Source of the DNA: Petrosia ficiformis
Lineage: Eukaryota > Porifera > Demospongiae > Haplosclerida > Petrosiidae
Assembly (NCBI GenBank): GCA_947044365.1
Contig: OX345640.1
Span: forward strand, 1,607,001 to 1,671,000
Direction of reading: 5' to 3'
Length of the DNA: 64,000 nt
Positions 34,101 to 46,700 of this stretch are shown here, in pieces; the stretch's first letter is position 1, and the number at the start of each line of letters is the position of its first letter. A program made the position numbers and the translations under genes. The notes below the pieces were generated by a model. The model made no database searches. It saw nothing but the letters and a program-made list of their open reading frames with translations, and was not told where the DNA came from.

Positions 34101-37100
34101 AAATAGTCCAGCCAAGTATATATATGTTATACGTAATCCTAAAGATACTCTTATCTCTTCGTATCATTTTGCTCAGAAATTCTCTCCAAATGTTACTCGT
34201 TTTGACCAGTTTTTTAATCAGTTCATTTCTGGTAATGTTAGCTTTGGTCCTTTCCACACACACTTTTTGAGTTGGTGGAGTCACAAGGATTCGCCTAATA
34301 TCTTGATTCTGATGTATGAAAATATGAAAAAAGATCCTCATGCTGCAGTGCGTAGTGTAGCCAGTTTCTTAGGTCACAACCTAAGTGATGAGGTGATTGA
34401 AAGTATTGTAGATCAAACTAGCTTTGATAAAATGAAACATAATCCTGCTGCAAATATGAGTTGGCTAGATGAATTCGTGCCCAAGAGAGAGAATCCTATT
34501 CCCTTTATACGTAAAGGAAAAGCAGGAGGCTGGAGGAGTGAATTGACTGAAGAACAGTCAGCCAAGATAGATACTTTAGTTGCTGAAACATTCACTGGTA
34601 CTGGACTAGTTTTTGATTACGGAGATGATTAATGTAACACACAAGTGTGTATATTTCTGCATATTAGAATATAGTTTAGGTATTGTATATTATATAATTA
34701 CATGTATAATATTATTGGAATATCCTAGTTAGTAAGTCATTTGTATCAATGACAGCCTAAAATTGAAATGCTATTAATGCAGTGTGGCTTTAGTATAAGG
34801 AATACACTGCTAACCATTGAAGTGACTACATGGCATTTGTACTCGTGTGCAAAGATTGTTGGTATAATTATTATACTAACTAAAAATCAGTAATTACATA
34901 AATAATTTGTGAATGTGATTTAATCATTTGACAAATATTTTTAAGAAGTTATGTAGACTACTTCCTTCATGAATGCAATTGCAGTTTCCATCCAGATATT
35001 AATCTTAGCGGTTAGCTTCACCCCAAGTGTGAGAATGTTAGACCATCAGTACAAACCATTATCATGTGTTACACTATATTGTATATAAGCAGGAATCCAT
35101 CAGAAAGGAGCATGTTTTACATTTCATAGCAAAGTCAGTACCATAATTATATGTAATGTGTCTGGAATAATCAACAGTATTGCCTTATATGGGTGTGTTG
35201 TAATGAACATACTCTGCAGTAAAGAAACATGGCTGCTGGATTGAAGCCTACTTTTAGGTTTCACAAACAGATACAAGAAGGAAAAATTGCCCCAATTCCT
35301 GGGAATGTGGAAGGAATTCTTGTTCCATTTGGTGTAACTGCTGAGCATGTGATGAAACAAAGGAACAACCTTATCCTCAGATCAAATGATGTTTTTGTTG
35401 CCACATATCCAAAATGTGGTACAACATGGATGCAACAGATTGTAAAGCTAATAGTTAATAATGGAGTGGAGACTGGTATGGATGTTGATGAATTCTGTCC
35501 ATGGATATTACATATGTCAATGGAAGAGATTGAAGCCATGGCATCCCCTCGTTTCTTCAAGACCCATATGCCATATAACCTAATACCTGGAGGGGATCCA
35601 GTAGATAGTCCAGCCAAGTATATATATATTATACGTAATCCTAAAGATACTCTTGTATCTTTATACCATTTTGCTCATAAGCTACGTCCTGAGCTTGTTC
35701 CTCCGTGGGACCAGTTTATTGATCAGTTTATTTCTGGTAAGCTTATTTATGGTGCTTTCCACACACACCTTTTGGGTTGGTGGAGTCACAAGAGTGAACC
35801 TAACATCTTGATACTGATGTACGAAAATATGAAAAAAAATCCTCATGCTGCAGTGAGTAGTGTAGCCAGTTTCTTAGGTCACAACCTAAGTGATGAGGTG
35901 ATTGAAAGTATTGTAGATCAGACTAGCTTTGATAAAATGAAACATAATCCTGCTGCAAATGTCATTTGGATGGATGAGGTTGTACCAAAGAGAGAGAATC
36001 CTATTCCCTTCATGCGTAAAGGAAAAACAGGAGGCTGGAGGAGTGAATTGACTGAAGAACAGTCAGCCAAGATAGATACTTTAGTAGCTGAAACATTTGC
36101 TGGTACTGGACTAGTTTTTGATTATGGAGATGATTAATGTAACACACAAATGTGCATATTAGAACATAGTTTAGGTATTGTATATTATATAATTATATTA
36201 ATTACATGTATAATGTAAGTCATTTGTATCCCTAAAATTGAAGTGCTATTAATGCAGTGTGGCTTTAGTGTAAGGAATACACTGCTAACCATTGAAATGA
36301 CTACATGGCATTTGTACTTGTGTGCAAAGAGTGTTCATATAATTATATACTAACTAAAAATTAGTAATTACTTAAATAATTCTTGAATGTGATTTAATCA
36401 TTTAACACAAATATTTTTATGATGTAGAAGTTATGTAGACTACTTCCTTCACAAATGCAATTGCAGTTTCCATCCAGATATCAATCTTAGTGGTTAGCAC
36501 TGTGAGAATATTAGACCATCAGTACAAACCATTATCATGTGTTACGCTATATTTTCACTAGATCTATCTATTGTATATAAGCAGGAGTCCATCAGAAAGG
36601 AGCATGTTTTACATTTCATAGCAAAGTCAGTTCCATAATTATATATAATGTGTCTGGAATATCAGCTTACTAATCAACTTATATGGGTGTGTTGTAATGA
36701 GAGTAATTAAGCATACTCTGCAGTAAAGAAACATGGCTGCAGGATTGAAGCCTACTTTGAGGCATTTCAAACAGGTACAAGAAGGAAAAATTGACCCAAC
36801 TCCTGGTAATGTAGAAGGAATTTTCACTCCACCTGGTATGACTGCTGAGCAAGTGATCAAACAAAGAGACAGCCTTACCCTTCGGCCAAGCGACGTTTTC
36901 ATTGCTACTTATCCAAAATGTGGTACAACATGGATGCAACAGATTGTAAAACTAATAGTTAATAATGGAGTGGAGACTGGTATGGATGTTGATGAATTCT
37001 GTCCATGGGTAGTAGTGATGACAATGGAAGAGATTGAAGCCATGCCATCCCCTCGTTTCTTCAAGACCCATATGCCATATAACCTAATGCCCGGAGGTGA

Positions 37101-37674
37101 TCCAGTAAATAGTCCAGCCAAGTATATATATGTTATATGTAATCCTAAAGATGTTATCGTATCTACATATCATTTTAATCAGAAAATACATCCAAAAAAT
37201 GTTACTCCTCCTTTTGACCAGTTTATTGTTCAGTTCATTTCTGGTCATTTTAGTTATGGTACTTTCCACACACACTTTTTGGGTTGGTGGAGTCACAAAG
37301 ATTTACCTAACATCTTGATACTGATGTATGAAAATATGAAAAAAGATCCTCATGCTGCAGTGCGTAGTGTAGCCAGTTTTTTAGGTCACAACCTAAGTGA
37401 TGAGGTGATTGAAAGTATTGTAGATCAAACTAGCTTTGATAAAATGAAACATAATCCTGCTGCAAATATGAGTTGGCTGGATGAAATCGTGCCCAAGAGA
37501 GAGAATCCTATTCCCTTTATACGTAAAGGAAAAGCAGGAGGCTGGAGGAGTGAATTGACTGAAAAACAGTCAGCCAAGATAGATACTTTAGTTGCTGAAA
37601 AATTCGCTGGTACTGGACTAGTTTTTGATTATGGTGATGATTAATATTACACTTTACTGTAGTTTTAGTTAATG

Positions 37675-37721
<47 letters not shown>

Positions 37722-40700
37722 TATATATATCTATAGTGTACAAGATTAACCATTGTTTGTAACTTTGTATACATAAATTATTAGTCTCGTGAGACAGATT
37801 TCTTCACTATTTGAGATCAGGTAGCAGGAAGGGAGTCTGGTCTATTGCATTGACTTTTCAGACCCAGTTTAGGAATTTGTATGGCCACTCTGTTATCTAA
37901 AGACCGGATTTGGGAAGACTACTCATTCCCCAAAATTTAAAAGTGTAGAGCAACAATAACAGTGTACCTTCAGTTGCCATCTCATAATGAATAGTAATAA
38001 CAATATTCACAGTTTACATGTATAATTTTCATACCAATACCTGCAGCAAAATTCTTTAGCTGGGACAGAAAAGTCAATTCAATAGACCAGACTCCCTCCC
38101 TGCCATCAGATCTCAAAAGGAGGAGGAGTCTGGCTAACAAGACTAACATAAATGAAGAATGATGCTATATAATTATTGTTATAAACAAAGAAGGGAGTAC
38201 TTTTTACTAATACTTATTTTGATACCCTATCTCACATCCTCACTTGGGTCTGTTTTTGGTATATACTATATGGATACTACTACTATAGTTGTTAAATACC
38301 AATTAGAGGTTTTCACACTATTTGGAAACAGAGGGCGTTTACAAATAGTGTGGTAACTGACAAAGAGGTGTTTAACAATTTAAATCATGTGACTAACAAC
38401 AAATCCAGCCCTTATGGTTTATCTGATCATTGTATAGTTTTTGATTATGGAGATGATTAATGTTGCACACAAACAACTAGAGTACAAGGCTAACCATTGA
38501 GGTGGCTACATGGCATTCTACTCATATACAAAGATTTTTTGTAGTTTGTATGCACAGTTTATGGCCTTCTAGTATACATATATAAAGAATATTACTATAA
38601 TTATTATAAACAGGGATTGCTTTTTAAATAATACTTTATTTTGTTAATTATAGGATATTTAGTTTCATCATAACTAGCAACAATTAAAATATCATTCAGT
38701 GTATGCTAATATTAGCAAGGAGTTGGGGAGACAGAGCACTTGTAGTCTTTAAATTACTGGCTATGAATCAACGTCTTGAGACTCAAAAACCACATTTACC
38801 ATCTTCAACAATAGCCCCTATATAGACCAAAGTTCCAGTCTTTGATATAATTATAAACCCTATAACTACTGGTACACAAGTTCACATCCTCAGTCACAAA
38901 CCTTGGATCTATATAAATACCTATATGACACTTACCTGGTCCATACTCAAGACAACATTAGGAGAAGCTATAAACAGCTATATTAGTTTTGCCTTTCTGC
39001 AAATTATTCATTATAACATACCTAATTGTGCTATAACAGATTTATAATCATCTCGATGATTATAAATCTGTTATAGTTTATTATATAATTATATATACAT
39101 AACACTGCATAGTCTTGTAGTCTGAGTCGCTGTGGTTTTTATATCTGATTTATAAAACCTGTGGTTACATTGAAGTTTAGTCGTATCGGGATATATGTTT
39201 ATTTTATAACACACCTATGAGTGCTATATCAGATTTATAATCAATGAGCCTGAGGGCCATAGGCTCATTGATTATAAATCTGTTATATATAGCACGAGTA
39301 GGCATGTTTTAATGCATATATTTTCAAAATGGCAAAACTACTGTTGCTGATTTATAAAAGCTAAGTTTTGCTGTATTGAGATATATAATTACATATAAAT
39401 ATTCATATTCCATGTATTATATACATGAGTGGTGGATGTATGTATGTGCAGGTGAATGTGTGTTATAATGTCTATAGGATCATTGGCATCATTTGTTTGT
39501 ATAACTGCACTGTTTTCAATAGTGTGATATAAGCTTATCTAATTGGCTTGACTCATTTTAGCTTATTGAAAAAACCTTTCTAATCCACATATTTCAATGT
39601 TCCACTAGTGACTAGACCACTATTGTTAATAATTATATTGGTATGTCACATGATACCTTGATGTGGTTGTATAATTAATTGTCACATGCAATAAGTATCT
39701 ACTGGAAAATGGCTGCAGGATTGAAGCCTACTTGGAGGCGTCTCAAACAGATACAAGAAGGAAAAATTGACCCAACTCGTGGTAATGTGGAAGGAATGCT
39801 CACTCCACCTGGTATGACTGCTGAGGAAGTGATCAAACACAGAGACAGCCTTATCCTTCGATCAAGTGATGTTTTTGTTGCTACTTATCCAAAATGTGGT
39901 ACTACATGGATGCAACAGATTGTAAAACTAATAGTTAATAATGGAGTGGAGACTGGTATGGATGTTGATGAATTCTGTCCATGGGTAGTAATGATGACAA
40001 TGGAAGAGATTGAAGCCATGCCATCTCCTCGTTTCTTAAAATCCCATATGCCATATAACCTAATGGCTGGAGGGGATCCAGTAAATAGTCCAGCCAAGTA
40101 TATATATGTTATACGTAATCCTAAAGATACTCTTATCTCTTCGTATCATTTTGCTCAGAAATTCTCTCCAAATGTTACTTGTTTTGACCAGTTTATTGAT
40201 CAGTTCCTTTCTGGTAATGTTAGCTTTGGTCCTTTCCACACACACTTTTTGGGTTGGTGGAGTCACAAGGATTCGCCTAATATCTTGATTCTGATGTATG
40301 AAAATATGAAAAAAGATCCTCATGCTGCAGTGCGTAGTGTAGCCAGTTTCTTAGGTCACAACCTAAGTGATGAGGTGATTGAAAGTATTGTAGATCAAAC
40401 TAGCTTTGATAAAATGAAACATAATCCTGCTGCAAATATGAGTTGGCTGGATGAGTTTGTGCCCAAGAGAGAGAATTCTATTCCTTTTATACGTAAAGGA
40501 AAAACAGGAGGCTGGAGGAGTGAATTGACTGATGAACAGTCAGCCAAGATAGATACTTTAGTTGCTGAAAAATTCGCTGGTACTGGACTAGTTTTTGATT
40601 ATGGGAGATGATTAATGTAACACACAAGTGTGTATACTTCTGCATATTAGAATATACATTAGGTATTGTATATTATATAATTACATGTATAATGTATATA

Positions 40701-43700
40701 ATATTATTGGAATATCCTAGTTAGTAAGTCATTTGTATCAATGACAGCCTAAAATTGAAATGCTATTAATGCAGTGTGGCTTTAGTATAAGGAATACACT
40801 GCTAACCATTGAAGTGACTACATGGCATTTGTACTCGTTTGCAAAGAGTGTTCGTATAATTATATACTAACTAAAAATCAGTAATTACTTAAATAATTCT
40901 TTAATGTGATTTAATCATTTAACACCACAAATATTTTTATGATGTAGAAGTTATGTAGTTTACTTCCTTCACGAATGCAATTGCAGTTTTCATCCAGATA
41001 TTAATCTTAGCGGTTAGATTCACCCAAGTGTGAGACTGTTAGACCATCAGTATAAACCATTATCATGTGTTACACTATATATTCACTAGATCTATCTATT
41101 GTATATAAGCAGAAGTCTGTCAGAAATGTTTTACATTTCATAGCAAAGTCAGTACCATAATTATATGTAATGTGTCTGGAATATCAGCTTACTAATCAAC
41201 TTATATGGGTGTGTTGTAATGAGAGTAATTAAACATACTCAGCAGTAAAGAAACATGGCTGCTGGATTGAAGCCTACTTTTAGGTTTCACAAACAGGTAC
41301 AAGAAGGAAAAATTGCCCCAATTCCTGGGAATGTGGAAGGAATTCTTGTTCCATTTGGTATAACTGCAGAGCATGTGATGAAACAAAGAGACAGCCTTCC
41401 CCTCCGACCAAGTGATGTTTTTGTTGCCACTTATCCAAAATGTGGTACGACATGGATGCAACAGATTGTAAAACTAATAGTTAATAATGGAGTGGAGACT
41501 GGTATGGATGTTGATGAATTCTGCCCATGGATATTACATATGTCAATGGAAGAGATTGAAGCCATGCCATCCCCTCGTTTCTTTAAGACCCATATGCCAT
41601 ATAATCTAATACCTGGAGGTGATCCAGTAAATAGTCCAGCCAAGTATATATATGTTATACGTAATCCTAAAGATACTCTTGTATCTTTATACCATTTTGC
41701 TCATAAGCTACGTCCTGAGCTTGTTCCTCCATGGGACCAGTTTATTGATCAGTTTATTTCTGGTAAACTTATTTATGGTGCTTTCCACAAACACCTTTTG
41801 GGTTGGTGGAGTCACAAGAGTGAACCTAACATCTTGATACTGATGTACGAAAATATGAAAAAAGATCCTCATGCTGCAGTACATAGTGTAGCCAGTTTCT
41901 TAGGTCACAACCTAAGTGATGAGGTGATTGAAAGTATTGTAGATCAGACTAGCTTTGATAAAATGAAACATAATCCTGCTGCAAATGTCGTTTGGATGGA
42001 TGAAGTTGTACCAAAGAGAGAGAATCCTATTCCCTTCATGCGTAAAGGAAAAACAGGAGGCTGGAGGAGTGAATTGACTGAAGAACAGTCAGCCAAGATA
42101 GATACTTTTGTAACTGAAGCATTTGCTGGTACTGGACTAGTTTTTGATTATGGAGATGATTAACGTCACACACAACTGATATAATTCTGCATATTATACT
42201 GTACATTCAGTTATATTTAGGTGTGTTATTGTTTTTAAATCTGCTAGATTTAGTTCATTATGGAAATGTTTTACAGCCTGTAATTGAAAATGCCACACTA
42301 ATACTGATTGTTTAGAATAAATGTTTCAAATCCTTGCCTAAGACTGAATGTCCTCCTGTTAGTCCAGCATGGGGGAGTACAGATATCATCTGGACTTCAT
42401 CAATCGGGCGAAGCAATCAGGACACAGTGAAGATAGAGCATCATCCAAACTGCTACTACTAACTAAAATGCCAAAGTCAATGTTCACTTCACCAGTAAGT
42501 GTTACACGTCATTTGTCAAAGCTGTTCTCATTATGGTTATGGCAGTAGTGCTTTTGATACAGTTATACTGGCCAAAAAAGGAGAGATGGAAATTACATAT
42601 TTTAACAAGTAATACACTCGTACACAAATTCTTTGTAACAAATAATTATAAATTTAACAATATACTATTTTGAAAGATTTTTACATAATACTTTCTAAAA
42701 ATATTTTCGAGTAAATGTTCATTCATACAGCTATACCACTGAACAATTAAACTCTGAATAGTATTAAATAAATATCATGCATTAGTATTCACACGATTAA
42801 TACCCTCCTCTCTCCTAACCAAGAAATGTCTTGTGTATAGCCAAGTCAACTGGAATATTCCATTGATAAAATGCAGAACCCAAAAACATTATGATGTCTT
42901 ACATCTTAGACTCTCCAATTCTCTAAGAAACAATAATTACTAGCTACCATGCCACATTATCTAGTACATATAAACATACTACACTCATCCAGCTACCTCA
43001 ATGTGTACAAACAATCAAGCCACCCTTATTGTCATTATTATAATTTTATGTAAGCTAATTGTGATTGTGGTAATCAATCCATCAATCATGATTATTCTGC
43101 TGTAAAGAAAAATGGCTGCAGGATTGAGGCCTAGTTTTAGGTATCACAAAAACCTTTATGAAAGAAAAATGGCCCCAATTCATGGGAATGTTGAAGGAAT
43201 TCTTCTTCCATTTGGTGTAACTGCTGAGCATGTGATCAAACAAAGAGACAACCTTATCCTCCGACCAAGTGATGTCTTTGTTGCTACTTATCCAAAATGT
43301 GGTACTACATGGATGCAACAGATTGTAAAACTAATAGTTAATAATGGAGTGGAGACTGGTATGGATCTTGATGAATTTTGCCCATGGATGATACATATGA
43401 CAATGGAAGAGATTGAAGCCATGCCATCCCCTCGTTTCTTCAAGACCCATATGCCATATAACCTAATACCTGGAGGTGATCCAGTAAATAGTCCAGCCAA
43501 GTATATATATGTTATACGTAATCCTAAAGATGTTGTCGTATCTGTATACCATTTTGGTCAGAAAGTATTTCCTGATGTTGTTCCTCCATGGGACCAGTTT
43601 GTTGATCAGTTCATTTCTGGTAATATTATCTTTGGTGGTTTCCACACACACCTTCTGGGTTGGTGGAGTCACAAGGATTCACCTAATGTCTTGATAATTG

Positions 43701-46700
43701 CATTTGAAAATATGAAAAAAGATCCTCATGCTGCAGTGCATAGTGTAGCCAGTTTTTTAGGTCACAACCTAAGTGATGAGGTGATTGAAAGTATTGTAGA
43801 TCAGACTAGCTTTGATAAAATGAAACATAATCCTGCTGCAAATATGAGTTGGCTGGATGAAGTCGTGCCCAAGAGAGAGAATCCTATTCCCTTCATACGT
43901 AAAGGAAAAACAGGAGGCTGGAGGAGTGAATTGACTGAAGAACAGTCAGCCAAGATAGATACTTTAGTAGCTGAAAACTTTGCTGGTACTGGACTAGTTT
44001 TTGATTATGGAGATGATTAATGTTAGACATAAGTGTGTGTATAGGCATACTGTAGTGTTGTTTCAGTTATAAAGTTTTAGAATTTTTTGGGTATAAATTT
44101 TTGTTTTCTTATTTTTTTTGAGACCTCAAATTCAAATGATTATACACAGTATGTAATGTTGTCAGGTATAAATGTATCAGAAGGTACAGAGTACACAGGA
44201 TGTGGTGTTAAACTTAATAACATTGCATCATCAAGAAGAGATATATAATCCTAGTTATAAATTTATTGTGTTACTATAATTGGTATATGATGTAACTGTA
44301 ATATTACTGTAATATGTATAGTATATTACTGTAATATGTATAATGTATGTGTATATTATTGTGATATGGGTATATGTATGTGGTATATTACTGTAATATA
44401 TATGTATGTGGTATATTACTGTAATATGTATGTATGTATGCGGTATATTATTGTAATATGTGTATATGTATGTGGTATATTACTGTAATATGTGTATATG
44501 TATGTGTATATTACTGTAATATGTAAAAAATATAATATTACTGTAATATCTTATCCATGTACTGTAATCTCACACATTATATCTTTTGCATGATGCAATT
44601 TTTTAAAGATTAGCACCATATCCTTTGTTAACTATGTACTATGTACCTTTCTAGTGCCTGGTTCATGTGATATGTTTCTATAAATTTCATGAATGATAGA
44701 CAGTATGTAGTTACAGAGCTGTAAAAATGACTACAGGACTGAAGCCTACTTGGAGATTTCAAAAACAACTTTTTGAAGGAACAATTGCCCCAATTCCCGG
44801 GAATGTAGAAGGAATTTGTGTTCCATTTGGTATAACTGCTGAGCATGTGATCAAACAAAGAGACAGCCTTATCCTCCGACCAAGTGATGTTTTTGTTGCT
44901 ACTTATCCAAAATGTGGTACAACATGGATGCAACAGATTGTAAAGCTAATAGTTAATAATGGAGTGGAGACTGGTGTGGATTGTGATGAATTTTGTCCAT
45001 GGGTAGTACATACGACAATGGAAGAGATTGAAGCCATGCCATCCCCTCGTTTCTTCAAGACGCATATGCCATATAACCTAATACCTGGAGGTGATCCAGT
45101 AAATAGTCCAGCCAAGTATATATATATTATACGTAATCCTAAAGATGTTCTCATATCTGTTTATCACTTTGCTCAAAAGATACATTCTAAGATTATTCCT
45201 CCATGGGACCAATTTTTTGATGCATACATTTCTGGTAATCTTTTCTTTGGTGCATTCTACACACACTTCTTGGGTTGGTGGAGTCATAAGGATTCACCTA
45301 ACATCTTGATACTGATGTATGAAAATATGAAAAGAGATCCTCATGCTGCAGTGCGTAGTGTAGCCAGTTTTTTAGGTCACAATCTAAGTGATGAGGTGAT
45401 TGAAAGTATTGTAGATCAGACTAGCTTTGATAAAATGAAACATAATCCAGCTGCGAATATGAGTTGGTTAGATCAATTCTTGCCCAAGAGAGAGAATCCT
45501 ATTCCCTTCATGCGTAAAGGAAAAACAGGAGGCTGGAGGAGTGAATTGACTGATGAACAATCAGCCAAGATAGATACTTTAGTAGCTGAAACATTTGCTG
45601 GTACTGGACTAGTTTTTGATTATGGTGATGATTAATGTCACACATAACTGTATATAATTCTGCATATTATGCTGTTCATTCAGTTATATTTAGGTGTGTT
45701 ATTGTTTTTAATCTGCTATATTTAGTTCATTATGGAAATGTTTTCACATTTAGTTCATTATGGAAATGTTTTCACGTGACTTACAGCCGAAATTGAAATT
45801 CCATACTAGCACTGATTTGGTTTAGAATAAATATTTCAACATGGGGGAGTACAGATATCATCTGGACTTCATCAGTCAGGCAAAGAAATCAGGACAGTGA
45901 AGATAGAGCATTATCCAAACTGCTACTACTAACTAAAATGCCAAAGTCAATGTTCACTTCACCAGTAAGTGTTACACGTCATTTGTCAAAGCTGTTCTAT
46001 AATACGTTTTAAATAATAAAAATATATATATTGTGGAGTAAATTTTCATTCATATAGCTATACCAACAATTAAACTCTGAATAGTATTAAAATACTGTGA
46101 TATGATGCATTGGTATCCACATGATTAATTAGCATCAATACCCTCTCTCCCAACCAAGAAATATCTTGTGTATAGCCAAGTCAACTGGAATATTGCATTG
46201 ACAGAACCCAAAACATTATGATGTCTTACCTCTTAGACTCTCCAATTCTCTAAGAAACAAGAATTACTAGCTACCATGCCGCAATCTCTAGTACATATAA
46301 ACATACACTCATCCAGCTACCTCAATGTGTACAGACAATCAAGCCACCCTTGTTATCATTATTTAAGTCATTGTTAAAGGATTGTCATTCTGGTGTAAAG
46401 AAAATGGCTGCAGGACTGAGGCCTAGTTTTAGGTATTTCAAAAACATTTATGAAGGAAAAATTGCCCTAATCCCTGGGAATGTTGAAGGAATTCTTCCAT
46501 TTGGTGTAACTGCTGAGCATGTGATCATACAAAGAGACAGTCTTCCCCTTCGACCAAGTGATGTTTTTGTTGCCACTTATCCAAAATGTGGTACAACATG
46601 GATGCAACAGATTGTAAAACTAATAATGGAGTGGAGACTGGTATGGATGTTGATGAATTCTGCCCGTGGGTGATATATATGACAATGGAAGAGATTGAAG

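Noticed and set aside
36909..37121. Conserved 70-codon antisense frame (MAGLFTGSPPGIRLYG) in nearly every SULT copy
   Set aside because: It is conserved only because the sense strand is nearly identical among copies; no independent evidence of coding.
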